Origin: Spirochaeta sp. UBA2779
GTDB taxonomy: Bacteria; Spirochaetota; Spirochaetia; DSM-2461
Length of the DNA stretch: 5,476 nt
NCBI GenBank assembly: GCA_002352375.1
Contig: DEIH01000046.1
Location: forward strand, 1-5,476
Reading direction: 5' to 3'
Shown here: positions 5,418 through 5,476 of the stretch, piece after piece
How the letters are laid out: each line of letters opens with the position of its first letter
Position numbering within the stretch: position 1 is the stretch's first letter
Notes under the pieces: model-generated
Seen by the model: only the letters and a program-made list of their open reading frames with translations
The model's database searches: none
What the model was told of the DNA's origin: nothing
Made by a program: the position numbers and the translations under genes

Positions 5418-5476
5418 TGTGCTTTGCCTTAATACATCAATAAACTAATCGAAGTTATACAAAAGTATACACAGGG
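5418..5476 (+). other. Non-coding end of window
   Basis: These 59 bases hold no gene. A weak inverted repeat, TATAC-AAAA-GTATA (5456-5469), is too short and AT-rich to be called a terminator. The last bases, ACAGGG, resemble the start of the AACAGGGGA site in front of flgJ and may be the ribosome-binding site of a gene just beyond the edge. Confidence 0.35.

Overview
The window looks like a chromosomal segment from a spirochaete, probably a free-living Spirochaetaceae relative. The evidence is the flgF-flgG-short flgJ order, a FlgJ that is only the rod-binding domain, rod proteins that open with MIRGLYIGASGM and MMRSLWTAATGM, and coding regions near 50% GC. This assignment rests on recognition of the protein sequences, not on a database search.

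Region 1 (1-1726, + strand): the 3' part of an outer-membrane beta-barrel-like protein that runs off the left edge, followed after 10 bases by a secreted FecR-domain protein of 221 residues. The pair is almost certainly one transcription unit at the cell envelope.

Region 2 (1727-2092): about 365 bases without a clear gene and clearly AT-richer (about 37% GC by hand count) than its surroundings. It holds a ribosome-binding site with no start codon, a TATAAT next to an 8-bp inverted repeat, and pieces of short open frames. One frame appears broken at an A8 run. Another ends in an ATGA overlap with a 17-codon frame that has its own Shine-Dalgarno sequence. I read this as a decayed or inserted locus, and I cannot name the original genes.

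Region 3 (2093-3301, - strand): a full-length, stand-alone alanyl-tRNA editing protein (long AlaX type) with both metal-binding motifs, a coiled-coil-like linker and a DHHA1-type C-terminus. It converges on region 2 and diverges from the flagellar genes.

Region 4 (3302-3424): a divergent control region. A sigma-28-like promoter faces flgF and a sigma-70-like promoter faces alaX, and their -35 elements overlap. The flgF leader ends in a G5C3G7 tract and has a three-codon frame overlapping the flgF start.

Region 5 (3425-5417, + strand): a tight flagellar rod operon, flgF (proximal rod), flgG (distal rod) and a minimal flgJ (rod scaffold/cap), with gaps of 14 and 17 bases. Together they would build the rod that links the basal body to the hook of a periplasmic flagellum. 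The last 59 bases are non-coding and end in a possible ribosome-binding site for a gene outside the window.

The gene content is mostly ordinary. I do not see a clear new system. The best candidates for a second look are the decayed intergenic locus and the unusual flgF leader.
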